Shown here one piece after another: positions 17,964 through 26,547 of a stretch of DNA of 64,000 nt (positions within the stretch are counted from its first letter, which is position 1; the number at the start of each line of letters is the position of its first letter). Made by a program: the position numbers and the translations under genes. The stretch is taken from the NCBI RefSeq assembly GCF_016495725.1, contig NZ_CP054705.1, positions 2,294,001-2,358,000 on the forward strand. The letters run 5' to 3'. Source of the stretch: Salicibibacter cibarius (GTDB lineage Bacteria > Bacillota > Bacilli > Bacillales > Marinococcaceae). The notes under the pieces were generated by a model that saw nothing but the letters and a program-made list of their open reading frames with translations, searched no databases and was not told where the DNA came from.

Positions 17964-19166
17964 ATGAAACCGATCAAGTTAATGCTTCCCGGATTTTTAA
18001 TCGTTGCAGCAACATATGGTTTTGCAAGGTATACGTATGGTCCCTTTCTTGCCATGATTCAAAATGACTTTAATCTGGACCATCAAATGACAGGCTTTAT
18101 TGGCGGCCTGCCTTACTTCGGTTATATCATCGGGACAATACTTGCGATTTGGTGCGTCAAACGCATTGGATTAAAAAAACCGATTATCATTGGAGGAATG
18201 CTGGCAACGATTGGTCTTTTTCTGGTCATGTCCTCATTTTCTTTATGGCTTTTAATGGCCGGGATTATTATTGGCGGTTCAAGCGGTGGTTTTGTATGGA
18301 CCGCTATGCCGATAGCGGTCACTCGACTCATCGATTCATCGAAACAAAGTGTGGTCATCGCCTTTGTTAATGCCGGACCTGCTTTGGCCATCTTTTTAAC
18401 AGGTCCTTTGGCTTTTACATTCGGTTCTGAGTGGCGTCTGATATGGGGCGTTTTCAGTATTTTAGCTTTGATCACATTGGTATGGACTTATAAGGTGCTG
18501 CCTTCAGACCAGCTAACGATAGATCGGAACGCCCTTAAAGGTTATGTAAAGAAAAAAACCCTTCTTAATCAAGGGAAAGTCTTTTTTGCAGCCAGCGTTA
18601 TTTGTGGGATCGGCACCGGCGTTTATGTCACTTATGCGGTAAACCTAATCTACGACATGCCGCTTTCCATATCCGTTTTAAGCCAATATCCGCAGTTCTT
18701 TATGTCTTTTCTTGGACTGATTAGTTTGGCCTCCGTCTTGACGGGCTTAGCATTAAAAAAGGTGCCCTTTCAAACCTTTTACTTACTGACAACATCGACA
18801 TTGGCTTTTTCAGTCTTATTATTGCCATTGGCTTTTCACTGGTCGATTCTAGTCCTTTCCGCTATCATGTTCGGGCTTACATTTTTCACCTATTTCGCCT
18901 TGTTGGTTTTATGGGGATTGCGACGATTTAAGGAGCAAGCATCAGAAGCGAATGGCATCATGTTGTTGCTCATTTCCCTCGGCCAGTTTTTAGCCCCTAT
19001 TTTTACCGGTTATTTTCTTTCATTTGTTTCGTTATCCACCATTTTTGTGGCATCGGGCCTATTACTTGCGACTTTACTCGTGCTAAAACCTGTTGCTGAG
19101 AGCACAAGGAAAACATCTGCTATGCCGAAAGAGCATATACCAGCACATCAAGGATTGAACGATTAA
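17964..19166 (+). CDS. YbfB/YjiJ-like MFS transporter
   Basis: Major facilitator superfamily carrier, 400 aa, about 12 helices, in the cytoplasmic membrane. The N-terminus (PGFLIVAATYGFARYTYGPFL) is characteristic of the YbfB/YjiJ group, and the loop 2-3 region has a reduced form of the MFS motif A. AAGGAG lies 9 nt before the ATG at 17964. An upstream in-frame ATG at 17835 would make the promoter and LysR box coding and is rejected. The gene overlaps lysR tail to tail by 47 bp. Substrate unknown. Confidence 0.85.
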   Translation: MKPIKLMLPGFLIVAATYGFARYTYGPFLAMIQNDFNLDHQMTGFIGGLPYFGYIIGTILAIWCVKRIGLKKPIIIGGMLATIGLFLVMSSFSLWLLMAGIIIGGSSGGFVWTAMPIAVTRLIDSSKQSVVIAFVNAGPALAIFLTGPLAFTFGSEWRLIWGVFSILALITLVWTYKVLPSDQLTIDRNALKGYVKKKTLLNQGKVFFAASVICGIGTGVYVTYAVNLIYDMPLSISVLSQYPQFFMSFLGLISLASVLTGLALKKVPFQTFYLLTTSTLAFSVLLLPLAFHWSILVLSAIMFGLTFFTYFALLVLWGLRRFKEQASEANGIMLLLISLGQFLAPIFTGYFLSFVSLSTIFVASGLLLATLLVLKPVAESTRKTSAMPKEHIPAHQGLND

Positions 19167-19956
19167 CACTAAATAAGTAAAGATTTCGTGTGGGCGTATA
19201 ATCCACAATCGGCAGGAAACGAACGCCTCGAAGTTCGATATAATTTGCCATAATGCCGGGTATAAAGGAAATGCCGTAACCGCCGGCCGTGAAAGCCACA
19301 ACGTTGTGCCAAGATGTTTCCATCACTTTTTTTGGCGTCACTTTTCGCTGCTCAATCAACGTCATGACACGTTGATGCAAAGGTGTGCTCGAGAGCGGGA
19401 GAATGAGTGTTTCAGCTAAACATTCGTCAATGGATACTTTCGATTGTTTGGCTAACTGATGATCGATGGGAACAGCGATCTCGAATTGATCCTCAAATAA
19501 AAAATGTGAAAACAGCCCTTTGTATGAGGGCACATCTTGGATGATCGCGGCATCCAGTTTTGTGTCGAACAACAGGGGGATTAAATCTTTATCGTTATCC
19601 AAAACGTCTGGTATGATAACATTCGCACTGTGTAGCCTCCGGTAATGAGCGGGTAAATAATAAGAACTTTCCGTTGGCGCACAACCTAAATGAATCGTTT
19701 CATGGTCCATATGTTTTTCAATGGCACGATGGACATCCGAAAATAGTGGCTCAAGATCCTGAAATAATGCCTCCCCTCTTTCCGTTAACTCAATACCTTT
19801 GGAGGAACGCCGTAAGACGAGAAATCCTAAAACCCCTTCCAACTTTTTGATTTGCTTACTCAGGGCAGGCTGAGAAATAAATAACTTCGTCGCGGCTTTT
19901 GTAATGCTCTGTTCTTTTGCGACCTGAATAAAATAATACAGCATTTGCAAGTTCAT
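19120..19956 (-). CDS. LysR family transcriptional regulator
   Basis: Typical LysR-type regulator, 278 aa. The N-terminal winged helix-turn-helix (MNLQMLYYFIQVAKEQSITKAATKLFISQPALSKQIKKLE, residues 1-40) is followed by a periplasmic-binding-fold effector domain with the DAAIIQ and GGYGISFIPG blocks. AAGGAG lies before the ATG. It converges with, and overlaps, the MFS gene whose promoter carries a LysR box, so it most likely activates that transporter in response to its substrate. Confidence 0.92.
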   Translation of the reverse strand: MNLQMLYYFIQVAKEQSITKAATKLFISQPALSKQIKKLEGVLGFLVLRRSSKGIELTERGEALFQDLEPLFSDVHRAIEKHMDHETIHLGCAPTESSYYLPAHYRRLHSANVIIPDVLDNDKDLIPLLFDTKLDAAIIQDVPSYKGLFSHFLFEDQFEIAVPIDHQLAKQSKVSIDECLAETLILPLSSTPLHQRVMTLIEQRKVTPKKVMETSWHNVVAFTAGGYGISFIPGIMANYIELRGVRFLPIVDYTPTRNLYLFSVNRSILDVLVYALSA

Positions 19957-20245
19957 GCTCAGTTTAGCTCCTTATGTTGTTATCCTTTCATCTATTATAT
20001 CATTGTGGACAACCATTCCTTGTCATGTCCAATAGTTGACACGCTTTAACCCCATCTCAGACGTTACATCTTTATTCATTGTTTAGTTTTTTTTAATTTT
20101 TTAGATATATTACGCTCCTAATTATAACATAACTGCAATTGAAATACGGCGGTTATATTGAATGATTATGAAAATTAATATAATGGAAATCAAAATGCCC
20201 ATTCAACACAAAAGGAGAGGCGCGACTAATTCACCCCCCTCCCCA

Positions 20246-20545
20246 TCAAAACCTCTGAATAATAAATGCCGCCGCGATCGCTGCAATAATAACGATCATG
20301 ATATGTCCTCTGAAATAAGCAATCACAGCTGCCACAAGCCCGCCGATGACCCCGACAACCGGCGCTCCCGGTTCCACCGTAAATATTCCCGGTACGATCA
20401 AGGCGCCGAGCGCCGCGTAAGGGATTGCTTTTAACCACTTGTTCACCCACCCGGGAAATTGCAGGTGATCCATAATAAATACTGGCAACACTCTCGGCAG
20501 ATAAGTAACAAGTGCCATCGCAATAATGATAAGCGTTAACGTCAT
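20246..20545 (-). CDS. azlD: AzlD family membrane protein
   Basis: Small membrane subunit, 99 aa with about four helices, partner of AzlC in branched-chain amino acid or related amino-acid export. The family features YLPRVLPVFI and AIPYAALGALIVPG are present. Its start overlaps the azlC stop by 4 bp. It is last in the dsdA-xre-azlC-azlD run. Confidence 0.9.
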   Translation of the reverse strand: MTLTLIIIAMALVTYLPRVLPVFIMDHLQFPGWVNKWLKAIPYAALGALIVPGIFTVEPGAPVVGVIGGLVAAVIAYFRGHIMIVIIAAIAAAFIIQRF

Positions 20546-21279
20546 TCTTTATCCTCCTCAAGCATCCACACACCGATCAAACTTCCGAACACGGTTGCTA
20601 GCACAATCGCCCACCCTTCCGACAAATAAAGCGAAAAAATCCAACAAAGCCCGGCGCTTCCGGCCGCGATGAGCCCTATTTTCCGGTAAGCGCGAATCGC
20701 CGGCACGAGCAAGCCGATAAATAACGCGTAGAGGGCGATCCCCATGCTATCGCTTAACGCATCGGGGACGACATTACCGATCAAAGCGCCAATCCCCGTG
20801 CCAATGACCCACATCCCAAATGCACCGGAAAAAATGCCTAAGTAAATGGCAGCAGACGGATGAGTGCCGAGTTCTTTTTGTTTAAGAGAGGCGAGTGCGA
20901 AACTCTCGTCCGTAATCCCTTGGGCAAGTATGGCTTGCCATCGTTTCGGAATGTGCTGCAAGTTGCTGAACAAAGAAATGCTCATGACAAAATGGCGCAC
21001 GTTTAAAATAAATGTTGCCAGTATGATCTCGAGGCCGACCGTTCCAATCGCTAACATGTTCAGCGCCATAAATTGACTGGCTCCGGCATAAACGGTCATG
21101 GACATCAATAATGCATGAAAAAACGAAAGCCCCGTTTGCACAGCGAGTACCCCAAATGAAATAGCGATTGGCAAGTACCCGAGAATGACCGGGACAGCAA
21201 GCTTTAACCCATGCCAATAATCCTCTGAATATGTAGTGCTGTGCATTTCTTCTAGATGTTCTTCTCTCATCGCTGTCAT
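20542..21279 (-). CDS. azlC: AzlC family amino-acid exporter subunit
   Basis: Membrane protein of 245 aa (LIV-E family), the large subunit of an AzlCD efflux pair. Visible: GYLPIAISFGVLAVQTGLS, MTVYAGASQFMALN, the LNVRHFVMS block and the DESFALA motif. ATG codons at 21279 and 21270 are both possible. The first overlaps the regulator stop (ATGA), while AAGGA lies 8 nt before the second. Grouping with D-serine dehydratase and a cupin regulator suggests that D-serine or a related amino acid, rather than leucine analogues, may be exported. Confidence 0.9.
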   Translation of the reverse strand: MTAMREEHLEEMHSTTYSEDYWHGLKLAVPVILGYLPIAISFGVLAVQTGLSFFHALLMSMTVYAGASQFMALNMLAIGTVGLEIILATFILNVRHFVMSISLFSNLQHIPKRWQAILAQGITDESFALASLKQKELGTHPSAAIYLGIFSGAFGMWVIGTGIGALIGNVVPDALSDSMGIALYALFIGLLVPAIRAYRKIGLIAAGSAGLCWIFSLYLSEGWAIVLATVFGSLIGVWMLEEDKE

Positions 21280-21842
21280 CCTTCGTCCGCATAGTACATA
21301 ATCACTTGCAAAACCGTTTCCGTATCGGCTTTATTTTCATATTGGTGGGGAACATTTGCCGAAAATTGAATACTTTTCTTTTCATCCAACATGTATGTCT
21401 TGTCATGAAGGGTGATTTCAAATTCTCCGGCCTTCACGGTAATGTATTCGCGCACCCCATCAAGATGCGGCAAAGAGTGATAATTGGCGCCCGGCCGTAA
21501 AATCATCGTATACACTTCGAATTGCGTTTCGGGATCAAAGGGAAAAATAAGGTATAGACGGCAACGACCATTGTCTTCCTCCAAATCGGGTGTTTGTTTT
21601 TGTTCCACAATATTGACAACTTCGGCTTCTTGTTTAATCAAGGAAGAGAACGACACATTTAGACCGGTGGCAATTCGCCACACGATCGTGATCGTCGGCT
21701 GGGTCTCCCCTTTTTCGATGCGATAAAGCATGCCCTTGCTGACACCGGTGCATTCGGCAATTTTGTCAAACGTCCACCCTTTTCTTTTTCTGATTCGTTG
21801 CAAGTTTTGCCCTACCCGTTCGTGTATGTCGATGAACCTCAC
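21276..21842 (-). CDS. XRE-cupin transcriptional regulator
   Basis: About 188 aa: an N-terminal helix-turn-helix (GQNLQRIRKRKGWTFDKIAECTGVSKGMLYRIEKG) and a C-terminal cupin effector domain with RPGANYHSLPHLDGVREYITVKAG. Such proteins sense small metabolites, often amino acids, and control adjacent transport or catabolic genes. The frame opens at 21932, but that stretch contains the dsdA terminator, so a GTG at 21842 after AAGGAATAATAGGGG is preferred. It overlaps azlC by ATGA, which makes regulator and exporter one translational unit. Confidence 0.85.
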   Translation of the reverse strand: MRFIDIHERVGQNLQRIRKRKGWTFDKIAECTGVSKGMLYRIEKGETQPTITIVWRIATGLNVSFSSLIKQEAEVVNIVEQKQTPDLEEDNGRCRLYLIFPFDPETQFEVYTMILRPGANYHSLPHLDGVREYITVKAGEFEITLHDKTYMLDEKKSIQFSANVPHQYENKADTETVLQVIMYYADEG

Positions 21843-21886
21843 CCCCCTATTATTCCTTATAGTAAATAATAGCACACTATATTGAA

Positions 21887-21925
21887 CAAAAAAAGAAAGA
21901 CAAAACGTTTCTCGATGGTTTTGCC
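21887..21925 (-). terminator. dsdA terminator
   Basis: GGCAAAAC and GTTTTGTC arms (21918-21925 and 21899-21906, one G-U pair) are followed on the minus strand by TTTCTTTTTTT. It separates dsdA from the regulator-azlCD unit. Confidence 0.75.
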
Positions 21926-21934
21926 TTTCCATGA

Positions 21935-23293
21935 TTATTTTTTCCGTGCAATTTGGTCATCCGCTTGTCTCACGTCATCCGGAACCATACTGCCGCCGGT
22001 ACCCCAGAGCAAATGCGTGGCATTGGCGAATTTTTCTTCATCGAGTCCTTGTTGCTTCAAGTATTCTTTTCCCGCCGCCGTTCCAATCAAGTTGTAAGGA
22101 CCAGGAAACCCGGCGAGCGCGGACGGCTCCAGATACATTTCTTCAGCATCCATTAACTGCCGCAAAAGTTGGTAAAGATGTTCGTCCCGAACTGTATACA
22201 TGCCACTGACCATCTTCTCGATTATTTTTCCGACAGCACCTGAAGGTCTCCCTACCGCCAGCCCATCGGCAACGGTATGGTTGCTCAATCCGAAATCTCC
22301 TACACTCACTTTTTCATGCATGCCTGTCAATAAACCGAGAAACATCGCCGGTGATTCCGTCGGCTCTGCAAAAAAACAATGGACGGCATCCTCAAAGACT
22401 TGTTTCAAGCCAAAGGTGACACCTCCCGGCCCACCACCGACCCCGCATGGCAAATAGACGAACAATGGATGGGCTTCATCGACTTGAATGCGCGCGGTTT
22501 CCAACTGTTTTTTTATTCGAAGCGCAGCGACCGCGTACCCCATGAACAAGTCCCGGGACCATTCATCATCAACAAAATAAACATGGGAATCCGCTTCAGC
22601 GGCTTTTCGCCCTTCCGCAACCGCCCCGGAAAAATCATCTGTATGCTGAACGACGGTGGCTCCAACGCTCCGTAACGTTTCCTTCTTCCACTCTTTCGCA
22701 TCCGCGGACATATGGACGTCCACGTTAAACCCGAGTTTCGCACTCATGATTCCAATGCTTAAGCCGAGATTTCCGGTCGAGCCAACCATGATGCCATATT
22801 GTTGAAACAACGCGCAGGGACCCGCGCCGGCAAGCAAGCTGTAATCATCGCTTGTTTGCAGCAAGCCATGCTCCAACGCCAAGTGTTCCGCGAACTTTAA
22901 TACTTCATAAATCCCTCCGCGCGCTTTTATGGATCCGGCAATTGGCAGTTCGTGATCGGCTTTCACCCATAGTTTTCCGGGTAAATCCACACCGTAATGC
23001 TTCGATAAATCGGATTGCATCTTCGGGATTTGGATAATGCTTGATTCAATTAAACCATCATCGTCTGCTGTTTCCGGGAACAATGTTGCAATCAGCGGTT
23101 GGAAACGCCTGAATCTTGCTGCCGCTTCTTTTATATCCTCCAGGGATAGCGAAAGAGACGCTTTATAATCGTTAAACGATCGGTATTTTGGATTTAACCA
23201 GACGACTTCTTCCGCCCGTATGATTCTTTCAAGAGCAGGATGGCGCTCGATCCACGCTTCCAACGTCTGCCCGTGGATGTTTTGCTTATCCAT
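21935..23293 (-). CDS. dsdA: D-serine ammonia-lyase (D-serine dehydratase)
   Basis: PLP enzyme, 452 aa, that converts D-serine to pyruvate and ammonia and so detoxifies or catabolises it. The Schiff-base lysine is K123 in GSIKARGG, the phosphate cup is GSTGNLGLSIG, and the LPCGVGGGPGGVTFG and HTVADGLAVGRPSG blocks follow DsdA closely. AAGGAG lies 7 nt before the ATG. It is divergent from yitT. The regulator and AzlCD lie directly downstream on the same strand, but a terminator intervenes, so they may be separately transcribed members of one response. Confidence 0.92.
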   Translation of the reverse strand: MDKQNIHGQTLEAWIERHPALERIIRAEEVVWLNPKYRSFNDYKASLSLSLEDIKEAAARFRRFQPLIATLFPETADDDGLIESSIIQIPKMQSDLSKHYGVDLPGKLWVKADHELPIAGSIKARGGIYEVLKFAEHLALEHGLLQTSDDYSLLAGAGPCALFQQYGIMVGSTGNLGLSIGIMSAKLGFNVDVHMSADAKEWKKETLRSVGATVVQHTDDFSGAVAEGRKAAEADSHVYFVDDEWSRDLFMGYAVAALRIKKQLETARIQVDEAHPLFVYLPCGVGGGPGGVTFGLKQVFEDAVHCFFAEPTESPAMFLGLLTGMHEKVSVGDFGLSNHTVADGLAVGRPSGAVGKIIEKMVSGMYTVRDEHLYQLLRQLMDAEEMYLEPSALAGFPGPYNLIGTAAGKEYLKQQGLDEEKFANATHLLWGTGGSMVPDDVRQADDQIARKK

Positions 23294-23409
23294 GAAAAAA
23301 CTCCTTCGTGTGCCGCTTTATAGAAAAAATAAGCATGTTTTCAGGGCACCGGCGATATATTTGGTATTAGTGCTTGTCTACATCATAATTGTTTGTGAGG
23401 TCATCTGTC

Positions 23410-24273
23410 ATGTTTTCAACAAAACGAAAGGAAAGCATTGCACGTTTTATATACCGGTGTTTTATGGTTACATGCGGCGCTATTTTAACAGCCGTCGCGA
23501 TTCAACTTTTTTTGATCCCGAATTCTGTCATTGACGGCGGGGTTATCGGCGTCTCGTTAATATTGAATGAATTAACCGGTTTGGGCTTCGGCATTCTCGT
23601 GCTCGTTATTAATATACCCTTTTTGTTATTTGGATTAAAACAAGTAGGAACGACTTTTTTCCTAACGTCTTTGTATGGGATTGTCATCCTGGCGATTACG
23701 GAGCAACAGCTTCATCAATTTACGACTTTCATCCATGAACCAATGATCACGACACTGTTTGGGGGTTTTATTCTCGGAGCCGGGATAGGGATCGTAATCC
23801 GCTACGGCGGGGCGTTGGATGGAACGGAAATTCTCGGCATTTTACTGACAAAAAATGTCCCTTTTTCCGTCGGGGAATTTATCATGTTTATCAACATTTT
23901 TATTTTCACATGGGCCGGGTTTGTGTTCGGGTGGGAACAAGCGATGCTGTCGGTCATCACTTATTTCGTGGCATCGAAAACGATTGATGCAGTCATACAG
24001 GGTATCGACGAGACAAAAGCGGTCGTCGTCGTTTCCAATAAGTATGCGCAGCTCAGTTCCGCGGTCGTGCATCGCTTGGGGCGATCGTTAACGGTCATGG
24101 ACGGGCAAGGCGCCTTCACCCATAGCGACAAAGAAGTGTTGTACATCGTTGTCACCCGTTTGGAAGTGATGAAATTAAAATCCATCGTTTTTGAAATCGA
24201 TAAAGAAGCATTTATTACGGTCATGAATGCGCAAGAGGTGCACGGGGGAAAGTTCAAAAGCGACCTTCATTAG
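23410..24273 (+). CDS. YitT family membrane protein
   Basis: Conserved Bacillus membrane protein, 287 aa, with about six N-terminal helices (DUF161) and a C-terminal cytoplasmic DUF2179 domain that ends in ITVMNAQEVHGGKFK. GAGGT lies 8 nt before the ATG at 23410. TTG and GTG codons just upstream are less likely. Function of the family is not established. Monocistronic, with its own terminator. Confidence 0.88.
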   Translation: MFSTKRKESIARFIYRCFMVTCGAILTAVAIQLFLIPNSVIDGGVIGVSLILNELTGLGFGILVLVINIPFLLFGLKQVGTTFFLTSLYGIVILAITEQQLHQFTTFIHEPMITTLFGGFILGAGIGIVIRYGGALDGTEILGILLTKNVPFSVGEFIMFINIFIFTWAGFVFGWEQAMLSVITYFVASKTIDAVIQGIDETKAVVVVSNKYAQLSSAVVHRLGRSLTVMDGQGAFTHSDKEVLYIVVTRLEVMKLKSIVFEIDKEAFITVMNAQEVHGGKFKSDLH

Positions 24274-24289
24274 CAACATCACAAAAGTT

Positions 24290-24318
24290 AGACCCCCCAT
24301 TTTTATGGGAGGTCTTTT
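24290..24318 (+). terminator. yitT terminator
   Basis: AGACC-CCCA pairs with TGGG-GGTCT around a C-A mismatch, followed by TTTTCTT. Confidence 0.8.
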
Positions 24319-24329
24319 CTTATCGCTTA

Positions 24330-24521
24330 TCAGCCTTCTCGCTTTGCTTTCTCTTTTCGAATGACGATTCGTTGAAAAGGAAATTCTTCCGATCGTTCCG
24401 GGATCGGAAAGCGATTAAACTCGGCTACAATCGTCCGTTCATGCTCGGCGATCACTTTCAACAGTTCTCCTTCATATTTTACGGTTTCTCCGATTTCAAA
24501 TAAATTTTCTTTCTCTTCCAT
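24330..24521 (-). CDS. DUF2187/YkvS-like small protein
   Basis: A 63-aa charged protein (ETVKYEGELLKVIAEHERTIVAEF ... EEFPFQRIVIRK, in two strands-and-turn halves). Layout and the FP-x-x-R-x-V tail recall the YkvS-type DUF2187 beta-barrel proteins; this assignment is tentative. GGAGAG lies 8 nt before the ATG. No functional statement is possible. Confidence 0.65.
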   Translation of the reverse strand: MEEKENLFEIGETVKYEGELLKVIAEHERTIVAEFNRFPIPERSEEFPFQRIVIRKEKAKREG

Positions 24522-24640
24522 TGTGCATCTCTCCCTAAAATCATTGGGCTTTCATCATTTTAGCATACATGGGAGAGCAACACACATTTATTTGACTGAG
24601 AAACAATGAAAATGAAGATTGCTATTTTTCCAACGTGTGA

Positions 24641-24733
24641 TTAACCATGATAGTCATTGATCAATTCAATAACTGTTTTCTGTTCTGATACAGGCTCATG
24701 ATTTTGCTCTCTTCTTTCCTCTGTGTTTGCCAT
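24641..24733 (-). CDS. 30-residue microprotein with its own promoter
   Basis: ATG at 24733, stop at 24641, encoding 30 residues: an acidic/polar first half (MANTEERREQNHEP) and an amphipathic C-terminus ending ELINDYHG. AGGGG lies 9 nt upstream, and a near-consensus SigA promoter lies 30 nt before the start. No signal peptide or membrane helix. The combination of promoter, ribosome site and complete frame supports a real gene. Family not recognised. Confidence 0.6.
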   Translation of the reverse strand: MANTEERREQNHEPVSEQKTVIELINDYHG

Positions 24734-24763
24734 ATGGATCATCCCCTTTGTTTTGTTAAGTTT

Positions 24764-24792
24764 ATTGTAAGGCATTGTTATAATACAGTCAA
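24764..24792 (-). promoter_or_regulatory. SigA promoter of the microprotein gene
   Basis: On the minus strand TTGACT (24792-24787), 17 bp, then TACAAT (24769-24764). Confidence 0.75.
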
Positions 24793-24837
24793 GATAAATT
24801 TATAATTTTATATAACAATGTGCTTTAGCCCAAAACT

Positions 24838-24863
24838 AAAAAAGCACTCTGTAATCAGAGCGC
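24838..24863 (-). terminator. cheW terminator
   Basis: GCGCTCTG and CAGAGTGC arms (24856-24863 and 24844-24851, one G-U) are followed by TTTTTT on the minus strand, 45 nt past the CheW stop. Confidence 0.8.
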
Positions 24864-24908
24864 CGTGATGATTCCGAGGTTTCATTGAGGTTTTGGGGGG
24901 TGTCTGTG

Positions 24909-25424
24909 TTAACGGAATCGTTTCCTATAATCCTGTTTGATAACAGTTTCAGAAATAATATCCATCATGATTTTCTCTTCATCCAACATGAACGCGATAC
25001 GGCCGTCAATACGGAGCACGCCTGATACGTTGGATTCCAATCCTTTTGCTAACTCATCGGGGGCCTCGATGTCTGACCACCGGAGACGCCAAATTTTCGT
25101 GACCCTTTGCACGTGAAAAGCCATTTTGTTCCGGCTTTCTTCCAAAATCATAAATTTGTTTTCTTTGCTTGCTTCATGGGTCTTTACATTAAGAACAGTG
25201 GCAAGGTTGACAACCGGGATCCATTCATCCCGCAATTGGACGACTCCATCAACATAAGGATGCCGGTTTGGTGATTCCGCGACTTCCGACGTTTGAATAA
25301 TTTCCCTCACATTGAGAATATCAATCGCGAATAAAACGTCACCCACCTCGTAAAGAATCACTTCAAGCTGATCGGCCTCTTGTGACTCCGTTGTTTCGGA
25401 AAAAACGGACGTTTGTTCTTTCAT
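24909..25424 (-). CDS. CheW-domain chemotaxis coupling protein
   Basis: A 171-aa CheW-like protein that would link methyl-accepting receptors to CheA kinase. One CheW domain spans about residues 20-160 (LYEVGDVLFAIDILNVREII, PYVDGVVQLRDEWIPVVNL, VSGVLRIDGRIAFML). It is close to CheW in length, so the receiver domain of CheV is absent. It stands alone rather than in a che operon. The start ATG has no usable ribosome site of its own. A six-codon upstream frame (25427-25447) has one, and its stop lies 2 nt before this ATG, which suggests coupling. Confidence 0.85.
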   Translation of the reverse strand: MKEQTSVFSETTESQEADQLEVILYEVGDVLFAIDILNVREIIQTSEVAESPNRHPYVDGVVQLRDEWIPVVNLATVLNVKTHEASKENKFMILEESRNKMAFHVQRVTKIWRLRWSDIEAPDELAKGLESNVSGVLRIDGRIAFMLDEEKIMMDIISETVIKQDYRKRFR

Positions 25425-25426
25425 AT

Positions 25427-25447
25427 CTATTGTGGCGCAAGCTGCAT
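25427..25447 (-). CDS. Six-codon upstream frame ahead of cheW
   Basis: ATG CAG CTT GCG CCA CAA TAG, preceded by AAAGGGGG at 11 nt. The TAG ends two bases before the CheW ATG. It may supply ribosomes to cheW by termination-reinitiation. Presence of the frame is seen; translation is inferred. Confidence 0.35.
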   Translation of the reverse strand: MQLAPQ

Positions 25448-25523
25448 ACTTGGCACTTCCCCCTTTCCCTTATTTTGATTCTTTTTTCCTATTTTTATCC
25501 TAGCACATCATCTATAAAAAGAA

Positions 25524-25559
25524 AAACCCGAGGGACGTTATCCGCGATCCCTCGGGTTT
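25524..25559 (-). terminator. opuA operon terminator
   Basis: Perfect 12-bp arms AAACCCGAGGGA (25524-25535) and TCCCTCGGGTTT (25548-25559), T run on the minus strand. Confidence 0.9.
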
Positions 25560-25564
25560 ATTGC

Positions 25565-26476
25565 TTATAAATCTTCAATGGAGTCAATATCCATATATTC
25601 GGGTACAACCAATCCTAGCGCGGCTTCCCCATCCATATTCGCACCTAAATTCTCTACGTCATCTTCGATAGGGTCATAGTATGCGCCATGTGTGTTGGGT
25701 AACCATGCACTAATCATGGCATCGACATCGCCATCTGCGACCGCTGAATACATATAGTTCGCTTCCACATTGGTCAATTCCACGTCATAGCCCATGTCTT
25801 CCAATACAGGGACCATCATGCCCACCGTGGACAAATCCGTTTCCCACGGACCGTGAACGATTTCGAACGTTTCACCATCCACTTCGTCCACGCCTTCGGT
25901 CCAACTGTTAACGGTATCTTCGTTTTCGTCAATCCAGTCTTGCCCTGCCTCGAATTCATCGGTTCCTTCAACAACTAAGTCATACATGATTTCCGCCATG
26001 TCATCAGCTGTCCATTCAAAATTCTCCAAGATTTCATAGGCTTCCGGATGGTCATCTTGCAATCCTTCACGGGCGAGTGTATCAATATCCTCCGGTTCCC
26101 CAAATGACCCTTCCGGATCGTCAAGATATTTAAGGTCGTGATCAACAAATTTCCAGTGAGGATCCCATCCAGTGATAACGATTGGTTCTTCATTTTCAAG
26201 GGCTTCTTCCATCTCAGCGATCATCGCGGTTTCCGAACTTGATTGTAGCGTCCAGTCATCAAGGTTATCATAATCCTCGAGCGCTTGTTCAGCGGCCTCC
26301 ATGATTCCGGCTCCCGGGTCTATGCCGGTAACCGTGTAATCCATTTCTTCGGCATATTCCGAGGCTGCTTCGCCGTCGCCCGTGTCCTCTCCATCATCAT
26401 CCGCGCCGCAACCGGCGGCTACAAGGATGACGGATAGACTTGTCAGTAAACCCAAACGTGTTAAATACTTACTCAT
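25565..26476 (-). CDS. Glycine betaine binding lipoprotein, second copy
   Basis: OpuAC-type substrate-binding protein, 303 aa, tethered outside the membrane and delivering glycine betaine or proline betaine to the OpuA permease. Lipobox VAAGC (C23). Aromatic-cage tryptophans are seen in GWDPHW, GPWETD and AWLPNTH. The mature part is extremely acidic, as expected of an exported protein in high salt. AAGGAG lies 7 nt before the ATG at 26476. It is a tandem paralogue of the next gene upstream, from which it is separated by a 12-bp hairpin. Last gene of the operon. Confidence 0.9.
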   Translation of the reverse strand: MSKYLTRLGLLTSLSVILVAAGCGADDDGEDTGDGEAASEYAEEMDYTVTGIDPGAGIMEAAEQALEDYDNLDDWTLQSSSETAMIAEMEEALENEEPIVITGWDPHWKFVDHDLKYLDDPEGSFGEPEDIDTLAREGLQDDHPEAYEILENFEWTADDMAEIMYDLVVEGTDEFEAGQDWIDENEDTVNSWTEGVDEVDGETFEIVHGPWETDLSTVGMMVPVLEDMGYDVELTNVEANYMYSAVADGDVDAMISAWLPNTHGAYYDPIEDDVENLGANMDGEAALGLVVPEYMDIDSIEDL

Positions 26477-26507
26477 AGCCAAACTCCTTTTCGCTTATGT
26501 TATGTAA

Positions 26508-26537
26508 TCAGCCCAAAGACATTCATCTTTGGGCTGA
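26508..26537 (-). promoter_or_regulatory. Intercistronic hairpin between the two binding-protein genes
   Basis: TCAGCCCAAAGA (26508-26519) and TCTTTGGGCTGA (26526-26537), a perfect 12-bp stem with a 6-nt loop and no T run on the minus strand. More likely an mRNA stabiliser or partial attenuator than a terminator. Confidence 0.65.
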
Positions 26538-26547
26538 CCGGCTTATT

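Noticed and set aside
20226-20573. 115-codon minus-strand frame over azlD
   Set aside because: Shadow of azlD in another frame; it lacks the hydrophobic pattern and ribosome site.
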